Shown piece after piece: positions 12,601 through 21,480 of a stretch of DNA of 64,000 bases. The notes under the pieces are model-generated. The model was not told the origin of the DNA and made no database searches. It saw only the letters and a program-made list of their open reading frames with translations. A program made the translations under genes and the position numbers. Position 1 is the stretch's first letter, and the number at the start of each line of letters is the position of its first letter. Source of the stretch: Adenanthera pavonina (Eukaryota; Streptophyta; Magnoliopsida; Fabales; Fabaceae); NCBI GenBank assembly GCA_026686845.1, contig JAIVEN010000004.1, positions 11,936,827 through 12,000,826 on the forward strand. The letters run 5' to 3'.

Positions 12601-12778
12601 TTTTTAGGACATGGATGTCCTTTTTATAATTCTTTGGGGGAAAACATATAATTTTCTCATTTTTCCATTCAACCGGGAAAAATGACCTCCTTGCCCTTTT
12701 TCACGCAAAACGGTATCTGTCCGTTTGTGCAAAATCTCTATACATTTCTACATATTTTAGCTTTCTTGGGATGTTACA
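9677..12778 (-). repeat. 5' LTR of gypsy element 1 (family A, 3.1 kb)
   Basis: On the minus strand it starts TGTAACATCCCAAGAAAG and ends in AAGGTGTTACA, the same termini as other family-A copies. It runs directly into the PBS. Internal landmarks match the solo LTRs, including the degraded palindrome near 10844-10861 and the tract with TAATCGAG/ATTTGGGATA near 12230. No protein-coding potential is seen; the short ORF at 12231-12506 is LTR sequence. At 3.1 kb it is long for a plant gypsy LTR. Confidence 0.88.
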
Positions 12779-13325
12779 CCTCATACTTAGACCCATTTTC
12801 CAGGTATTAGACTACGTTCAAGTCCATTAATGCATGATTAGAGATTTGATTGCATAAAATAACTTAAACCAATTTTTTCATTTTTGGATACTATTTCTTT
12901 GGTTAATCTTATTTTACCCGACAAATTTTGAAAATTCATAACTAAATCAAGAAAAATCATGTTGACATGATTTAAGCCTCTAAACATAGAATCAAAGATT
13001 CTCTACGTGAAAAAAATATGAAATTGTGTATTTTCTTGGCCAATTCATACAGTTTATTTTTCTAAAAAGTACTGTAGAAATGGTCAGTTTATGAAAATCC
13101 TAATTCTTTCCATAAATTTGAAAAATCACCATAAATCATGTACAACTCCAAATTTAGTGATCTTGGTGTCTATCAAAACATGTTCATGTCTAGTTTAAAT
13201 TCATATAAAGTATTCATGTATTATACATCATAAGATCGATACAATACACATATTTTAAAACAGTGCTCAGAATGGCCACTTACATAATTCAACTTGTAAA
13301 ACACACCTTAATATATACATACATG
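12773..13325 (-). repeat. Partial family-A LTR joined head-to-tail to the 5' LTR
   Basis: Minus-strand sequence equivalent to the last ~550 bp of a family-A LTR (ATACCTGGAAAATGGG, then AGGTGTAACA). Its 3' end shares its terminal TGTTACA (plus strand) with the start of the 5' LTR at 12778. Homology fades near 13325. The next 180 bases (13326-13505) show nothing I can assign. Confidence 0.75.
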
Positions 13326-13505
13326 GCGATTCCATGTATCCACTTTTGATATTACATTATGGTAGATCTAGATAGACATAATTACATTCAAGTAGAGTCC
13401 AAAAATTGTACACATCATTTTTGCAAGATACTCCAAACAAAACACCAAAGAAAGCAAATTAATTTAAATGAGCAACCTCTTTCTCCTATCATTTTGCCTC
13501 TTGGG

Positions 13506-14934
13506 AAGTCTTGCCATGATGTCCTCTTAAGCAATAGCAACCACTTTCATATTCTTTGCCAACAGATGAATATGATCTTGCATATGAGCAAATTTGTCAT
13601 TTTGCTCATCTCTGATGCTCAGTATGAGTGCAGACAAGCTATCATACAACTCAGTGATCTTGGTTGACTTAGCTAGGTAGAGGGAGTGGATAGTTTGAGT
13701 GGGCTGAGATGGAGATGAAATAGGCTGAGAAGGTTGAGGTATGGATTGTAAAGGTGGAGCAGCCCAAGAGGTTCGTGCTTGTTTTTGGGAGCCATCTTCC
13801 TCAAAGAATAGATCTTCTGTCTTCCCAGCTCCCTTGCAAATCCATATGTCATCCTTCCTTTTTATCCCCATCCTTTGCAATTCTTTCTCTTTAAAGACTA
13901 CAGTAGGCTTGCCCTTTCCTTTCTCCAGGTGTTGGATCTTGGCATACTAAAGTATCTTGCAGATGATTTAGGCATATGGTAGGGTGGAATCTTTCCTTTA
14001 ATCTCTGGCCTTGATCATGCGTTAGAGGATGATATGTCCCATATTGATCAACTTGTCATGCATGATTGCTATCATCACATGTGCTTCAGACCTTGTGATT
14101 AGATTGAAACTGCCTCCTTTATTGAATATAATCCTAGACACAATGTAGTGTAGGATTCTGACTTAAACACTGAGGTAAGTAGGTTTCAGCAAACTTAGAG
14201 GTTGCCTGTTCTCTTTTCTTCTGAATAATGTGTTCAGTACAGTGCTTTCTTTGTAATTCAGGAAAGAACCTCCTTTCTCTTCTGCAGCCTCATCTTCATC
14301 CATGTATTTTGAGGTAGAAATGTCAATTTTCAATCCATCCTGCCTAGGGATCTCTAGTACCTCATTAAAGGTTGCATCTGCAAGCCAAATAGTCTTAGAC
14401 CTTATATTTACGTCCCATTTTTCCTTCTTGCCATTGTACTTCAGCGAGGCATACCATGTTTTAACAACCTCATCATCATATCTTTCCAAAATTTCTAATA
14501 AATTCTTATATCTAATCATCTATAGCCCAGCATCAAAGTTGTTTGAAATAAGGAATTCTTCCATATTTACACAATGAGGCTTAATTACCTTTTTACTGAC
14601 AAACTTGGTAGTATATTCTCCCAGAATATAGGCATTACTCCACAATGACAGCATGGTCAACTGGTATTCTTTAGACTCAATGCTGGAAGAGGAAGAAGAA
14701 GCAGGAGGAACAGGAGCAGCAGGTGCAACAGGCTCAGGTATCTTCGAGGGAGTAGGAGCAGATTTCTTCAAGTTTTCCTTGAGAGTTGTTTTCTGCTCCT
14801 TATAAGGAGTTCCCTTGCTAGATTTGCCTTTTCTTTTGCTAAGTTTCACCTTCCTTGGAGGCGTATTGGGATTTGACAGCTCTCTTTGGCCTTGACTCCT
14901 CTTACCAAACTTCCGGATTTTTAACTCATGCCAT
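13506..14934 (-). pseudogene. Detached second copy of the Sirevirus additional ORF
   Basis: Homologous over its length to the ORF at 18339-20551 but on the opposite strand and without pol. The conserved start is the ATG at 14932-14934, followed by a TGA as third codon. Recognisable blocks are the Lys/Ser-rich N-terminus, SIESKEYQLTML.LWSNAYI, KVIKPHCVNMEEFLISNNFD (14520-14620), YKNLLEILERYDDEVVKTWY (14460-14519), FNKGGSFNLITRSEAHVM, and the segment KSTKITELYDSLSALILSIR before homology stops near 13506. Two TAG codons, at 14520-14522 and 13947-13949, occupy the same positions as TAG codons in the other copy; further stops are private. The fold pattern resembles the plant transposon-protein domain listed in Pfam as PF20167, from memory. 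The rest of its parent element is missing. Confidence 0.75.
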
Positions 14935-14973
14935 TCTCATAGGTGAATGATGTAGAAAGATGCAAGGAATGAG

Positions 14974-14980
14974 TTTATAA
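14974..14980 (-). promoter_or_regulatory. TATA box upstream of the detached additional ORF
   Basis: TTATAAA on the minus strand, beginning 46 bases before the conserved ATG at 14934. The flanks (ATTAAACTTC... TATAAACTCATTCCTTGCATC in part) align with those of the TATA box at 18300-18306, so the site and its spacing are conserved between two diverged copies. Confidence 0.5.
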
Positions 14981-15014
14981 GGTGTAAAAAGAAGTTTAAT
15001 CTGTGGGAAAAGAG

Positions 15015-15321
15015 TATTGAATCAAGTGTTTTGATGATTCCAAATCAACTTTCTAGTGCTTGGAGAAAAGATATCAAAGGTGCACAAATGATCTCAAGTG
15101 GAGAAATTCAAGAAAAACTAGCACAATAATAGATGTAGAATCTACAACCATGTTTAAATTAAGTAAAAGACTTTGAATTAGCAAAAAGATATTTTAAAAC
15201 TATGATTCTATGTTAATCCATGGAATATTTGAAAAACACCCACTAACAGACGAAGTTTGAAATGTTTATACTGATATGATGTTTTGAAAATTCGAGCTTT
15301 GGCTTTGGAAATTCAAAACAC
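15015..15321 (+). repeat. 5' LTR fragment of Sirevirus 1
   Basis: Nearly identical in order to 20878-21147 (TTGAATCAAGTGTTTTGA, GGTGCACAAATGATCTCAAG, ATCCATGGAATATTTGAAAA). It is the first ~300 bp of the LTR; the rest of the LTR, gag and most of integrase have been deleted. Confidence 0.85.
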
Positions 15322-17370
15322 TACATGTGTTCGGCTGTAAGTGCTTTATGCACAAAAATGGAAAGGAGAATTTGGGTAAGTTTGATGCCAAATCTGATGA
15401 AGGTATATTTTTGGGCTACTCTAGTAGGAGTAAAGCATATAGAGTTTTTAATAAAAAGTCTAAATTAGTAGAAAAATCTGTGCATATAGTGTTTATTGAA
15501 AATGAAACTGTTTCTAAGCATGTCACTGATGAAGATGATCTTATTTCAAATTTTAAGAACTTAGATCTTTCTGAAGAAGATAAACTTAAACCTCTAAAAA
15601 TATCTGAATCTATTAACATAAAGGAAGATATTCAGGAGAAAGATTTTGAGGATGACAATAATGAAGAAATATCTCAAGAACTCCCTAGAGTTTGGAGATT
15701 TCAAATGAATCATCATGTTGATCAAGTAATTGGGGATGTTCTAGAGAAAGTTAAAACCAGAAAATAGTTAAGAGATCAGATGATAAACTGTGCTTTCATT
15801 TCTCAAATTGAACCTAAATGTACTGAAGAAGCCTTAATTGATAAAATACTGGATTTTAGCTATGCAAGATGAATTGAATCAATTTGAAAGAAATCAGGTC
15901 TGGGATTTAGTGCCTAGACCTAAAAATCATCCTATCATAGGCACTAAATGGGTTTTTAGAAATAAACTTGATGAATCTGGACTAATAATCATAAATAAAG
16001 CTAGACTGGTTGCTAAAGAATATAATCAAGAAGAAGGTATTGATTTTGAAGAAACCTTTGCTCCAGTGGCTAGATTAGCATCAATTAGAATTCTATTAGC
16101 ATATGCATGCATGAAGAATATAATGTTATATCAAATGGATGTAAAGAGTGCTTTTCTTAATGGATATATCATGAAAGAAGTTCATGTAAACCAACCTCCA
16201 GGCTTTGAGGACTCTACAAAATCAAACCATATTTATAAACTAAAGAAAGCCCTTTACGGTTTAAAGCAAGCCCCTAGAGTATGGTATGAAAGGTTAAGTA
16301 ATTTTCTAACTGAAAAGGGGTTTAACAGAGGAAAAGTAGATACTACTTTATTCACTAAGAAAGAAAATAAGGATTTACTTATTGTTCAAATTTATGTTGA
16401 TGATATTATATTCGGTGCTACTAATGAATCTCTTTGCTAGAATTTTTCTAAGCTAATGCAAGGTGAGTTCGAAATGTCAATGATGGGTGAGCTTAACTTC
16501 TTCCTTGGACTGCAAATTAAGCAATGTGATGATGGTATCTTTCTCAATCAATCCAAGTATCTGATGGAATTGCCGAAAAAATTTGGCATGGAAAACGCTA
16601 AGCCAATGGGAACACCTATGGCTACTGTAACCAAGCTTGATATGGATGAAGGAGGAAAAATGTTTGACATAACTCAGTATAGAATAATGATTGGATCTCT
16701 GCTATACCTAACTGCTAGCAGACCTGACATCATGTTCAGTGTTTGTATGTGTGCAAGGTTCCAGTCATGTCCCAAAGAAACCCATGCAACTGCTATGAAA
16801 CATATATTCAGATATCTTATTGGAACATCACAGATGGGTCTTTGGTATCCAAAGGGCAATGGAGAAGATCTCAAAGGATACACTGATGCTGACTTTGCAG
16901 GATCCAAAACTGACAGAAAAAGCACAAATGGAACATGTTAGTTTCTTCGAGGATCCTTGGTCTCATGGTTTAGCAAGAAACAAAACAGTGTGGCCTTATC
17001 CATAGCAGAAGCTGAATATGTTGCTGCTGGAAGCTATTGTGCCCAAGTCATCTGGATGAAATAGCAGCTTGAAGATCATGAGATTGAGATAAAGGAAATA
17101 CCAATAATGTGTGACAACCAAAGTGCTATTAACATCACAAAGAATCCAATCATGCATTCAAGGACAAAATATATTGAAGTTAGGCACTATTTCATAAGGG
17201 ATCATGTTCAGAAAGGAGAAATTAGATTAGAATACTTCCCTATAGAAGATCAAGTTGCTGACATTTTGACAAAGCCTCTTTCAGAAGATAGGTATTGCAA
17301 AATCAGAAGAGAATTGGGTATGGTAAGTCCCAATAAACTGCAAGTAAATCCTTGTGCAAATCTGTTTTAG
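15322..17370 (+). pseudogene. Pol fragment of Sirevirus 1 (integrase end, RT, RNase H)
   Basis: Starts inside the integrase C-terminal region (FGCKCFMHKNGKENLGKFD, FLGYSSRSKAYRVFN), continues through an acidic linker to ~15767, then RT (FERNQVWDLVPRP, GTKWVFRNKLDE, ALYGLKQAPRVWYERL) with an intact YVDD at 16393-16404. RNase H follows (GYTDADFAGS, then VADILTKPL at ~17250). Stops include TAG at 16438-16440 and TAG at 16939-16941 and 17062-17064, where related elements have Gln (TCQFLG, WMKQQLE), plus a frameshift near 15830. The enzyme would convert element RNA to DNA; this copy cannot be made whole because its N-terminus is deleted. Confidence 0.9.
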
Positions 17371-18299
17371 AATTTCTGACATTGATTTAAGTCTAACTTT
17401 AGCATCGGAGTAAGTTTAATTTAAGTTACAGATGCTTCTCATAAGTTTCAATGGCAATAAATTTGAAAAATAGAGCACAGCAGAATGGAACAGACAAAAG
17501 GTGAAAAAGAAAATAAGAAATCTAAGTTTCTGGATCCATTCTGTAAGTTTATAAGGTTAAAATTCACATTTTAGATGTGTATTAGACGAATTTTCTTGAT
17601 AAATTGTGTATTATGTTTTTTAACAAGTCAGCATGCTTAACATTCGAATTTAGATGTCCATCAGATAAACTTCAACTTGCTTTACATTGTAACAGTTCTC
17701 AGTGGTCCTTCGAAATTCGTCTATTAGTCTATGAAAATTTGAATTTTCAAAAATAAAGTTCCAATATTATATTTGCCCAATATGAAGATTATACGAATTT
17801 CCATTTCTCAAAATGCTCATGTTGGAAACTCTTTAAAAATGTTGAAATTCGAATTTTTGATTCAAAATTCGTCTATTGAAACATTCTCACATTATTGAAT
17901 CTCTGAAAGACAAATTTTCATAGTTAAAATTCATTTGTTGTTTATTGTTTTGATAATTTCTTGCTGCCTGTTCTTCAAAATTTGAACTTTGTTGAAACAA
18001 AGTTCGTTTGTTCATCTTTTGCTGTTTGAACTAAGCCTCTGTCAGATGAACTTCCAGGTGAAAATTCGTCTGTTAGTAAACTTTGCTGAATGTGTTAACT
18101 TGTAACTGCTCGAAGTTCAAATTTTGACCCTTCAAAATTCGTCTGTCGTGCAGTTACATATATTAAAACCAAAGGTCATCCTCTGAACAGACGTAACCCT
18201 ATTCATCTCTTTCGTGAGTCTGTTCAAATTCTCTCTTTAATACCCTTTAATTTTGACCATAAATCTTCATTTTCCACCAATTAAACTTACTCTGGCCCC
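17371..18299 (+). repeat. Spacer between pol and additional ORF with repeated TTCGTCTG motif
   Basis: No ORF. The first ~350 bp match the post-pol tail of Sirevirus 2 (30641-30957). From ~17590 it carries several dispersed copies of a word like AAAATTCGTCTGT embedded in A/T-rich TTTGAATTTTC-type sequence (17718, 17867, 18066, 18138). The same word recurs many times in the Sirevirus LTRs at 36760-39400. It may be promoter-like sequence upstream of the TATA box at 18300, but that is inference. Confidence 0.6.
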
Positions 18300-18306
18300 T
18301 ATAAAT
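18300..18306 (+). promoter_or_regulatory. Candidate internal TATA box for the additional ORF
   Basis: TATAAAT, 45 bases before the conserved ATG at 18345 (39 before the ATG at 18339). The same box and spacing occur in the detached copy at 14974-14980. Retention in two diverged copies suggests the downstream ORF could have its own transcript. Confidence 0.5.
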
Positions 18307-18338
18307 CCATTCTTTGCATCATTCTGAATCATTCTTCC

Positions 18339-20551
18339 ATGAAAATGGCAAGAGTGAAAAATCCAGAAGTTAGAAAGGGAGAGTCTTGGCCAAAGAGAAT
18401 TGTGAAATCCCAATATGCCTCAAAGGAGAGTGAGAAACCGAAAAGAAAAGGTGAATCCAGCAAAGCAACCCCCTCAAAAAGGCAGAAAATAACACCAAAG
18501 GCTAATTCAAAGAAAGCTGGAGCATCTTCTCCAAAGAAAACAAAGCCTTCAGTTCCAACTATTCTTGCTACTGCTGCTACTTCCACTTCCTCCTTCAGTA
18601 TTGAATCTGGAGAATATCAACTGACCACATTGCCATTATGGAGCAATGCCCATATTCAAAAGGAATACACGACCAAGTTTGTGAGCAAGAAGGTAATCAA
18701 GCCTCACTGTGTCAATATGGAAGATTTTTTAATCTCTAACAACTTTGATGTCAGGTTATAGATGATTAAATACAAGAATTTGTTAGAGATATTGGAGAGG
18801 TATGATGATGAGGTAGTCAAGACTTGGTATGCCTCTTTGAAATATAATAGCAAGAAAAAGAAATGGGAAGTCAATCTGAGATCAAGGACCATCTAGCTAA
18901 CAGAAGAAACCCTTAATGAAGTTTTAGAAATTCCAGGGCAAGATGGCTTGAAGATTGACATTACTGCTTCTGGATATATGGATAAGGCAGATACTGCAGA
19001 TGAAGAAGGTGGCCCTTTTTTAAACTACAAGGAGAGTACAATCTTGAACACTTTGTTCAAAAGAAAGGAGAACAGGCCACCCATAAGCTTGGTCAAGCCC
19101 ACTAACCTCAGTGCTGAAGTAAGAATCCTATACTACATTGTGTCAAGGATTATCTTTAACAAAGGAGGCAGCTTCAATTTGATTACAAGGGCGGAGGCAC
19201 ATGTGATGGCAGCAATCATGCGTGGGAAGCTTATCAACATAGGACATATCATTCTCCAACATATAATCAAGGCTAGGGATCAAAGGAAAGACTCCACACT
19301 TCCTTATGCAGCAATCATCTCCAAGATACTTTAGTATGCCCGAATCCAATATCTTGAGAAAGGGAAAGGGAAGCCTACTGAGATCTTCAAGGAAGAAGAA
19401 CTGTAAAGGATGGATATAGAGAAGAAAGATGGAAGATGGATTGGAAAGGGAGCTGGAAAATCTGAAGATCTCTTCTTTGATGAAGATGCCCCCTATAGCA
19501 AGAAGGTACCTCTGAGGATCCTCCAAGACCCACACCTCAGCCTTCTCAGCCTGTCCCATCTCCATCTCAGCCTGCTCAAGCTCAAATTCCATCTACTCCC
19601 TCCTCTCGTGCCAAGCCAACCAAGATCACTAAGTTGTATGACACTTTGTCTACACTCATACTCAGCATCAGGGATGAGCAAAATGCCACGTTTGCTTATT
19701 TGCAAGATCAAATCCACTAGTTGGCCAAGAATATGAAAGTGGTTGCTGATGCATATGAAGACATAAGGAGTGCCATTCCTACCACATCAACTCCACCTCA
19801 GCCAGGATTCTTTGAGCTTGTTATGTCTCTAACTCCTGAGCCTCCAAGCCCATTTGTGCTAGCCTTTCCTGATTATGATATTGTTGTACATGACACTGAG
19901 ACTGCTGGCACATTGAGCACACCACAGGCCTCCAGCATTGAGGTGAGTCCTGGTCCTCCCTTGGACTATGGCATGGAGGAAGAAAGTCCTCAGGAACCAA
20001 GCTTTCATGAGCAAATTCCAGCAACTGCTCAAGATTCAATCCTTTCACATCAAGAATCTGAGCAAGTTGAGAGACTAGTGGCAGCAATCACCACTTCACC
20101 ATTCATGTAAGCTGCCCTAAATGAAGAAAGGAGCATTGTACCTTATGTTGATCTAGAAGCCATTGCACACAATGCTCTCTTGCAAGCTCAAAGACAAAGG
20201 CATGAAGAGATGTTTTGTCTTCCTACTCCCACACCTATTACATCTTATGGTTTCTTGGAGGCACGAAGGGCTCAATTGGCAGTCACAAGGCAAGCAATTT
20301 CTAAACTTCTTGAAATCTCTGATGATGAGGATAAGGACACAAGTTCTGAAGTTTCTGGATCCTTGCCAAAGCTTAATCCAGACCTGCCATTTGTCTCTGT
20401 GCCTCTTCAAGCTATTCCAGTGTCTCAGATCCCTACTCCTACTGATTTTGCATACCTTCCTGATAATGCCAAAAAGGGGGAGAAGATATCCAAGCAAACT
20501 GGGAAGTCTGCTGCCAAGAGCTACAACAAGAAGTCCAAGTCCAAGAAATAG
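18339..20551 (+). pseudogene. Additional ORF downstream of pol in Sirevirus 1
   Basis: A protein of about 730 codons before decay. N-terminal ~80 residues are Lys/Ser/Thr-rich. A globular part follows from SGEYQLTTLPLWSNAHIQ through PHCVNMEDFLISNNFD, VVKTWYASLKYN, NEVLEIPGQDGL, LYYIVSRIIFNKGGSF and LINIGHIILQHI to ~19340, which resembles the Pfam 'putative plant transposon protein' pattern (PF20167, from memory). Then comes a Pro/Ser/Gln-rich linker, a helical stretch (TLILSIRDEQNATFAYLQDQ), an acidic segment, and a basic Lys/Ser tail to TAA/TAG at 20549-20551. Stops: TAG at 18759-18761 and 19332-19334 (shared with the other copy), others private; a frameshift near 19505. Sireviruses often carry an env-like ORF here, but I see no signal peptide or clear membrane segment. 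Function unknown. Confidence 0.78.
20471..20484 (+). other. Upstream polypurine tract copy within the additional ORF
   Basis: AAAAAGGGGGAGAA, identical to the PPT at 20862-20875 but 390 bp upstream and inside the end of the additional ORF. A third, partial one (GAGGGGGAGC) is at 20799-20808. Multiple PPTs upstream of the 3' LTR are a Sirevirus hallmark. Confidence 0.8.
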
Positions 20552-20861
20552 TATCTAGTACTTATGGTTGCTTGGTTCTTCTTGTAGTGTTGTATTGTGT
20601 CTTTTTTTCTCTGTATTGTGTTCTTGTTGTTTCTTGTAATTTCTTGTAATATCTTGTAAAGTGACTTTTTGATGCAATGAAAATTTCTTTGTTCTGAACT
20701 CTATGATTGCATCCTTGTGTTGAACTTTGAATGAATTAATGAATCTCTTTACTTGATTCACTGTACATGATATCTTTTGAATTATAATGCTTATATTGAG
20801 GGGGAGCTTGTTAAAGCAAACCTAAGTACTAATCTAGTTTGCAAGTTATTTTGTCATCATC

Positions 20862-20875
20862 AAAAAGGGGGAGAA
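20862..20875 (+). other. Polypurine tract of Sirevirus 1
   Basis: AAAAAGGGGGAGAA immediately before the LTR start TGTTGAATC at 20876; would prime plus-strand DNA synthesis. Confidence 0.9.
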
Positions 20876-21147
20876 TGTTGAATCAAGTGTTTTGATAATT
20901 CCAAACCAACTTTCTAGAGCTTAGAGAAAAGATATCAAAGGTGCACAAATGATCTCAAGTGGAGAAATTCAAGAAAAACTAGCACCAGAATAGATGTAGA
21001 ATCTATAGCCATGTTTAAATTGAGTAAAAGACTTTGAATTAGCAAAAAGATGTTTTAAAACTATGATTCTATGTTAATCCATGGAATATTTGAAAAACAC
21101 CCACTAACAGATGAAGTTTGAAATATTTATACTGATATGTTATTTTT
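20876..21147 (+). repeat. 3' LTR of Sirevirus 1, truncated
   Basis: Starts TGTTGAATCAAGTG directly after the PPT and matches the 5' LTR fragment to about TATACTGATATG at 21136-21147. A full LTR of this family is ~1.8 kb (35933-37744), so ~1.5 kb is missing; sequence changes abruptly to the CACTA element. Confidence 0.88.
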
Positions 21148-21480
21148 AAATGCCATATAAGTTGACAGATAAAATAAAAAAATATTACAATATTTTAGTT
21201 GGCGTTTATAAATTAAACGCCAATTAAAGTCTATCGAAAAATTTAATTTTTTTTAAATTAAAATTTTTTAGTTGGCATTTAATGTATAAACACCAATTTA
21301 TCTTAAAGATTCAGTTGGTGTTTAAATTCAAACGCCATCTAATATGACCGTTAAAAAATATTTAAATAAATAAAAAATGAAAATTAACATCATAGTTCGC
21401 GTTTTGTTGAAAAATGCTAAGAAATATTGAACATTGGATGGATTTTATTATTTAAATGCCATCTAAATATATTTAAAAAT
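21148..21480 (+). repeat. Subterminal repeats of the CACTA element
   Basis: A short word close to TTAGTTGGCGTTTA occurs in both orientations: 21196-21226 (AGTTGGCGTTTA ... AAACGCCAA), 21269-21298, 21310-21342 (AGTTGGTGTTTA ... AAACGCCAT) and around 21449. Arrays of such direct and inverted motifs next to the TIR are binding sites for the element's own TNPA-like protein in En/Spm; that role here is by analogy. Confidence 0.75.

Larger units (their letters stand above)
4083..12778 (-). mobile_element. Ty3-gypsy element 1 (Tekay/Del-like), truncated at 3' end
   Basis: A minus-strand LTR retrotransposon read from its 5' LTR (9677-12778) through a tRNA-Met-type primer-binding site, an additional ORF, gag, protease, reverse transcriptase, RNase H and integrase. 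Domain order PR-RT-RH-INT places it in Ty3-gypsy. The integrase wording (KCLVCQ, LQPLDIP, KSIHFLA, EVVRLH) is that of the Tekay/Del chromoviruses. The integrase C-terminus, chromodomain, PPT and 3' LTR are absent, because sequence homology stops at 4083 against an oppositely oriented LTR. The coding part has many stops and frameshifts. Catalytic residues of RT (5899-5901, Asp to Asn) and integrase (4649-4651, Asp to Asn) are lost, so the copy is dead. Confidence 0.88.
15015..21147 (+). mobile_element. Ty1-copia Sirevirus-like element 1, internally deleted
   Basis: Order: partial 5' LTR (15015-15321), integrase C-terminus, RT, RNase H (15322-17370), spacer, additional ORF (18339-20551), polypurine tracts, and 3' LTR (20876-21147). 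INT before RT places it in Ty1-copia. The long ORF after pol, the repeated AAAAAGGGGGAGAA tracts, and an LTR start of TGTTGAATCAAGTGTTTTGA following TTTTGTCATCATCAAAAAGG are hallmarks of the Sirevirus/Maximus lineage. gag, protease and the integrase N-terminus are gone, because the LTR is fused directly to integrase near 15322. The 3' LTR is cut after ~270 bp where the CACTA element begins. The left end of the LTR abuts the minus-strand ORF copy. Confidence 0.88.

Noticed and set aside
18339..20551. Additional ORF as an envelope gene
   Set aside because: Position fits Sirevirus env-like ORFs, but no signal peptide, furin-like site or clear transmembrane helix is seen, and the core resembles a plant transposon-protein pattern.
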